NCBI GenBank assembly: GCA_009731375.1
Contig: BJOX01000341.1
Span: 312,379-376,378 of the forward strand
Source of the DNA: Paulinella micropora
Lineage: Eukaryota > Cercozoa > Imbricatea > Euglyphida
Length of the DNA stretch: 64,000 nt
Reading direction: 5' to 3'
Shown here in pieces: positions 60,251 through 64,000 of the stretch. The notes beneath the pieces were generated by a model, which was not told where the DNA came from, ran no database searches, and saw only the letters and a program-made list of their open reading frames with translations. Made by a program: the position numbers and the translations under genes. Every line of letters starts with the position of its first letter. Within the stretch, counting starts at the first letter, position 1.

Positions 60251-61430
60251 TACATGATTGCCGAGGATCGTGACTGTGAAGCGGGGAGCCCCGGCTCTCC
60301 ATTTCTCAAACATAGCAGATTGCATTCTCATTGCGATTAGATAAGACGAAATAAGATAAAAATTATGTGGGACGCGCACGACACAATGAATATGTGACTT
60401 GACTTTTCGTGCATATGTCAGTCAGCATAAACCATGGTATAGTCCAGATTGCTGTGTCCTTTCCTCAATAAAAGAGAATGGAACAACAGGAAGAGTAGAG
60501 GGTGAAAGGAACGAGAGTGAAATAGACTATGAAACGTAACCCCTCTCATAGAAACCAAGGTGCGTGACTGGGAAGTAAAGTACTGTAGCAAGCAGTAAAA
60601 ATCCGTCAAAATGTGAAAAATAGATTTTATTCCCCACGATTAAAACATCTAGATTTGCAGAATCCTGCCACCAGAGCATTGCCGAAAAGGATGCCACCGG
60701 AAGTGGGAACTTGACGGTAAGCCGGCGAATTTTAGCAAATTAGTGCCACAAATGTTTTCATTCGGTGCGTTTCGGAAATTTTTCATTAGTCATTCTGGTT
60801 GTTGGTGGCACTCTGACGTACACCCTGGTGGTGCCACTTGGGTGACACTTTTTCTCACTACGAGTGCCACCTGCCGTTGGGGCAGTGCAGGTGTCTCAGG
60901 CCTGTGGCTTGTGCCAGTCCTGTGGTAGGTACACTTGACATCCACAAACGATGTTTTTGAGAGCACACTTACTAGAAAATGCCTCATCGCGGCCTCGTCG
61001 TTTAGCGCCCCATGGCTTTGCAAGTTTTATTTATTAATTTGAATTCGAAAGTTCAGCGCTAGCTATAGTCGGCTGCGCGCGCGGCCGCATAAATAATTTA
61101 TTAATAATAATATAATATGCGACGTGAAGAAGGTACTTTAACTTTTAAACGCGTTTGCTCAGTTGTTTAGCCCTGTAGTTTATCAGTTTATTTATTAAAT
61201 ATTTATTTAAAAATAATTTAATAATTTTCAATTTCCACTATGGAATATTGATATTAAAAGCTCTTAATATTCATATGTATATGATATAAATACCGGTACC
61301 AGCAATGTTACAATTAGTATATGAATTTATATTATAAATAAACTTAAGTATATACAAATACATGCATAATAATAGAACGCGCGCATCGTGTTTGCTCCAT
61401 CCTGTTTTCCCCATCGCGTTTCCACATCGT
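60251..61430. other. Unique sequence, no gene recognised
   Basis: About 1.2 kb single-copy sequence. 60740-60910 has four GTGCCAC words in both orientations and several GGTGGCA, which may mark another fold-back element. 61080-61330 is AT-rich. No frame longer than 77 codons. Confidence 0.5.
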
Positions 61431-61439
61431 TATGCACAT

Positions 61440-61634
61440 AAAATTACACACGTACACACACACACACACACACAGACACACACGAGACACTCGTACAGTA
61501 GCACACAAAAAAACACACACACACACATGTACATGCATACACTCACATATATATACACATGTACATACGTATACACACACGTGCACACACTCACAGTGTC
61601 ACACACACGCGTTGTAGTAGTAGTAGCAGTAGTG

Positions 61635-61701
<67 letters not shown>

Positions 61702-61901
61702 TAGTAGTGTAGTAGTGGTCGTAGTGGTAAGTGGTAGTAGTTTATAACTCACTATACTTTAGTAGTAGTAGTAGTGTAGTACTAGTAGTATTGTGCACAC
61801 AAACATGCACACAAACACGTGCACACACACACACATGTACATACGTAAACACACACTCACACACACTGTTCTCACAAACACACACACACACACAAACACA
61901 A

Positions 61902-61934
<33 letters not shown>

Positions 61935-62121
61935 ATATATATATATTATATATGTATAATATATATGTATATAATATACATAAACACACACATGAACACA
62001 TACAATAATACACACACACACGCACACGTGCACACACACACACACACATACACACACATACACACAAACACACACACACACACGGAGAGAAATATATACA
62101 AGCTCACATTGCACACAAAAC

Positions 62122-62162
<41 letters not shown>

Positions 62163-62593
62163 TGTACAACACACAATGAGATCACCATCGATATCTATCT
62201 ATCAATCCATCAATCCGTCAATCCACCGTATCAATCCACCCATCCACCCATCATCGTTACCCATCTAACTATCTACATTTACGCATCCACCTATCCACCC
62301 ATCCACCTATCTATGCTGTGGCCGTGCGCAATCAACACACCCATCCACCCATCCACCGGTACCGTTCCATCCAGCCATCCACCCATCCACCTATCTGCCC
62401 ATCCACGCACCCAACCTCCCACATACATACAAACACACATAAACACACACACACACATACACACATGATATGTACACACACACACACACACGTGCACACA
62501 CACACACACATGTACACGCAGTGATGCACACACACACAGACACACACACACACACACACACAGACACACACACACACACACACGTGCACACAG

Positions 62594-62624
<31 letters not shown>

Positions 62625-62636
62625 CGTATACGCACA

Positions 62637-62667
<31 letters not shown>

Positions 62668-63019
62668 NNNNNNNNNNCACACACACACACACACACAAGT
62701 GCACGTGCACACATGTATACAGACACACACACAGTGCACGCATGTACACACACACACGCACACACACACACACATGTACACACACACACACACATGGTAC
62801 ACACACACACATGTACACACACACACAGACGTGCACACACATACATACATACACACACACACACGTACGCATTATAACATGTACACACGATCTTACGTAC
62901 ACACACATATATGGGTGGGCCGGGGGCCGTGTGTGTGCACGTGAGTACTCACGTGCATGCATATGGGGGTGTGTATGCACGCGCACGTGTACATGTACAT
63001 GTGTGTGTGTGTGTGTGTG

Positions 63020-63055
<36 letters not shown>

Positions 63056-63078
63056 TGTGTTATGACCACCCACCCACC

Positions 63079-63115
<37 letters not shown>

Positions 63116-63256
63116 CACACCTACACACACACACCTAGACACACGTACACACATGGTACACACTCACGTGCACGTCTTGGCAAGCTTAAGGCCTAGGTGC
63201 ACACACATGTACACAGACGTCGACACTTCACACACATGACACACAGAGTGCTCACA

Positions 63257-63295
<39 letters not shown>

Positions 63296-63554
63296 ACACA
63301 GTGATAACACTCGTCAAACAATTTCTTTCTGTCCAAAGCTGGCCCATGGGCATATAATAGTTCAACCACGTGCACCAAAAGGAAACATTTTCGTTTGAGC
63401 CGGAGAAAGAGGTGAACGGCCGAGAGATGTCTGCATGTCGTTTCTTTTTTCAAATATTTTTGATGCACACACACACATGTACACACAGACACACACACAC
63501 ACAGACACACACACAGACACACACGTATACGTACACACACACACACACACGCGC

Positions 63555-63608
<54 letters not shown>

Positions 63609-63936
63609 ACACACACGCACACACACNNNNNNNNNNACACACACAGACACACACACAGACACACACGTATACGTACACACACACACACACACGCGCACAC
63701 GCACACACACACACACACACACGTACACACACACAGACACACGCATGTACACACACACGCACACACACACACACACATGGTACACACACACATGGTACAC
63801 ACACACACACATGGTACACACACACACATGGTACACACACACATGTATACGTACACATACACACATGTACACATACACACATACACACACATACACACAT
63901 ACACACACACACACAGACACACACACGGACGTGCAC

Positions 63937-63968
<32 letters not shown>

Positions 63969-64000
63969 GTACACATTATAACATGTAAATGAAATCTTAC
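61440..64000. repeat. (CA)n dinucleotide region with (GTA)n, (TA)n and (ATCC)n parts
   Basis: CA repeat dominates. (TAG)n at 61613-61730, TA at 61920-61980, ATCC/ATCT at 62190-62400, a TG-oriented segment at 62930-63060 and a unique stretch at 63290-63470. 10-N gaps at 62668-62677 and 63627-63636. Confidence 0.9.

Overview
The window is nuclear DNA of a microbial eukaryote, probably an alga or other protist. The evidence is a GT-AG spliced leucine-rich-repeat gene, a tRNA-derived SINE, MITE-like elements, a LINE fragment, a Ty3/gypsy retrotransposon and a very high microsatellite load. The species cannot be named from the sequence. Twelve N runs interrupt the window; five of them are exactly 10 bases long.

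Layout. 1-9100 is almost all simple repeats (TATC, TATG, TA, GA, GAA, GACA and compound tracts) with small unique cassettes, hairpins and MITE-like elements. 9110-10480 holds a palindromic minisatellite and part of a host gene with Asp-box-like repeats. 10481-11355 and 44692-45570 are the two arms of a long inverted repeat that encloses a decayed Polinton-like virus (PLV/Maverick/virophage class). The outer parts of both arms carry a LINE reverse-transcriptase fragment. A Ty3/gypsy element (about 12457-21700) sits inside the provirus and cuts its retroviral-type integrase gene. 45571-50350 is repeats, a second Asp-box-like region, SINE and MITE copies and AAT tracts. 51193-58771 is one minus-strand gene of at least six exons whose introns are almost pure microsatellite. 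59100-64000 is TATG, GTCT and CA repeats.

The provirus. Recognisable genes are: rve integrase (C-terminal part), AP2-like remnant, a primase/SF3 helicase, a long fibre-like protein ending in an S74 chaperone domain, two GIY-YIG nucleases, a large protein with a phospholipase A2-like motif, an A32/FtsK packaging ATPase, a double-jelly-roll-type major capsid protein, the front of an adenovirus-type protease, and a protein-primed family B DNA polymerase. Together these would cover integration, replication, packaging, capsid assembly and maturation, and host entry. The copy is dead: polymerase, integrase, primase, fibre and protease are broken by stops, frameshifts, a small inversion and a truncation junction. 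ATPase, PLA2-like protein and several small genes remain open. Many viral genes share a TATATA box 1-20 bases before the ATG.

The most unusual points are the inversion inside the polymerase gene, the LINE fragment carried symmetrically in both arms, the combination of polymerase and primase-helicase with S74 and PLA2 domains, GC-rich palindromes inserted in viral reading frames, and the host LRR gene whose introns are kilobase-scale microsatellites, one of which has amplified an exon in exact 100-bp steps.
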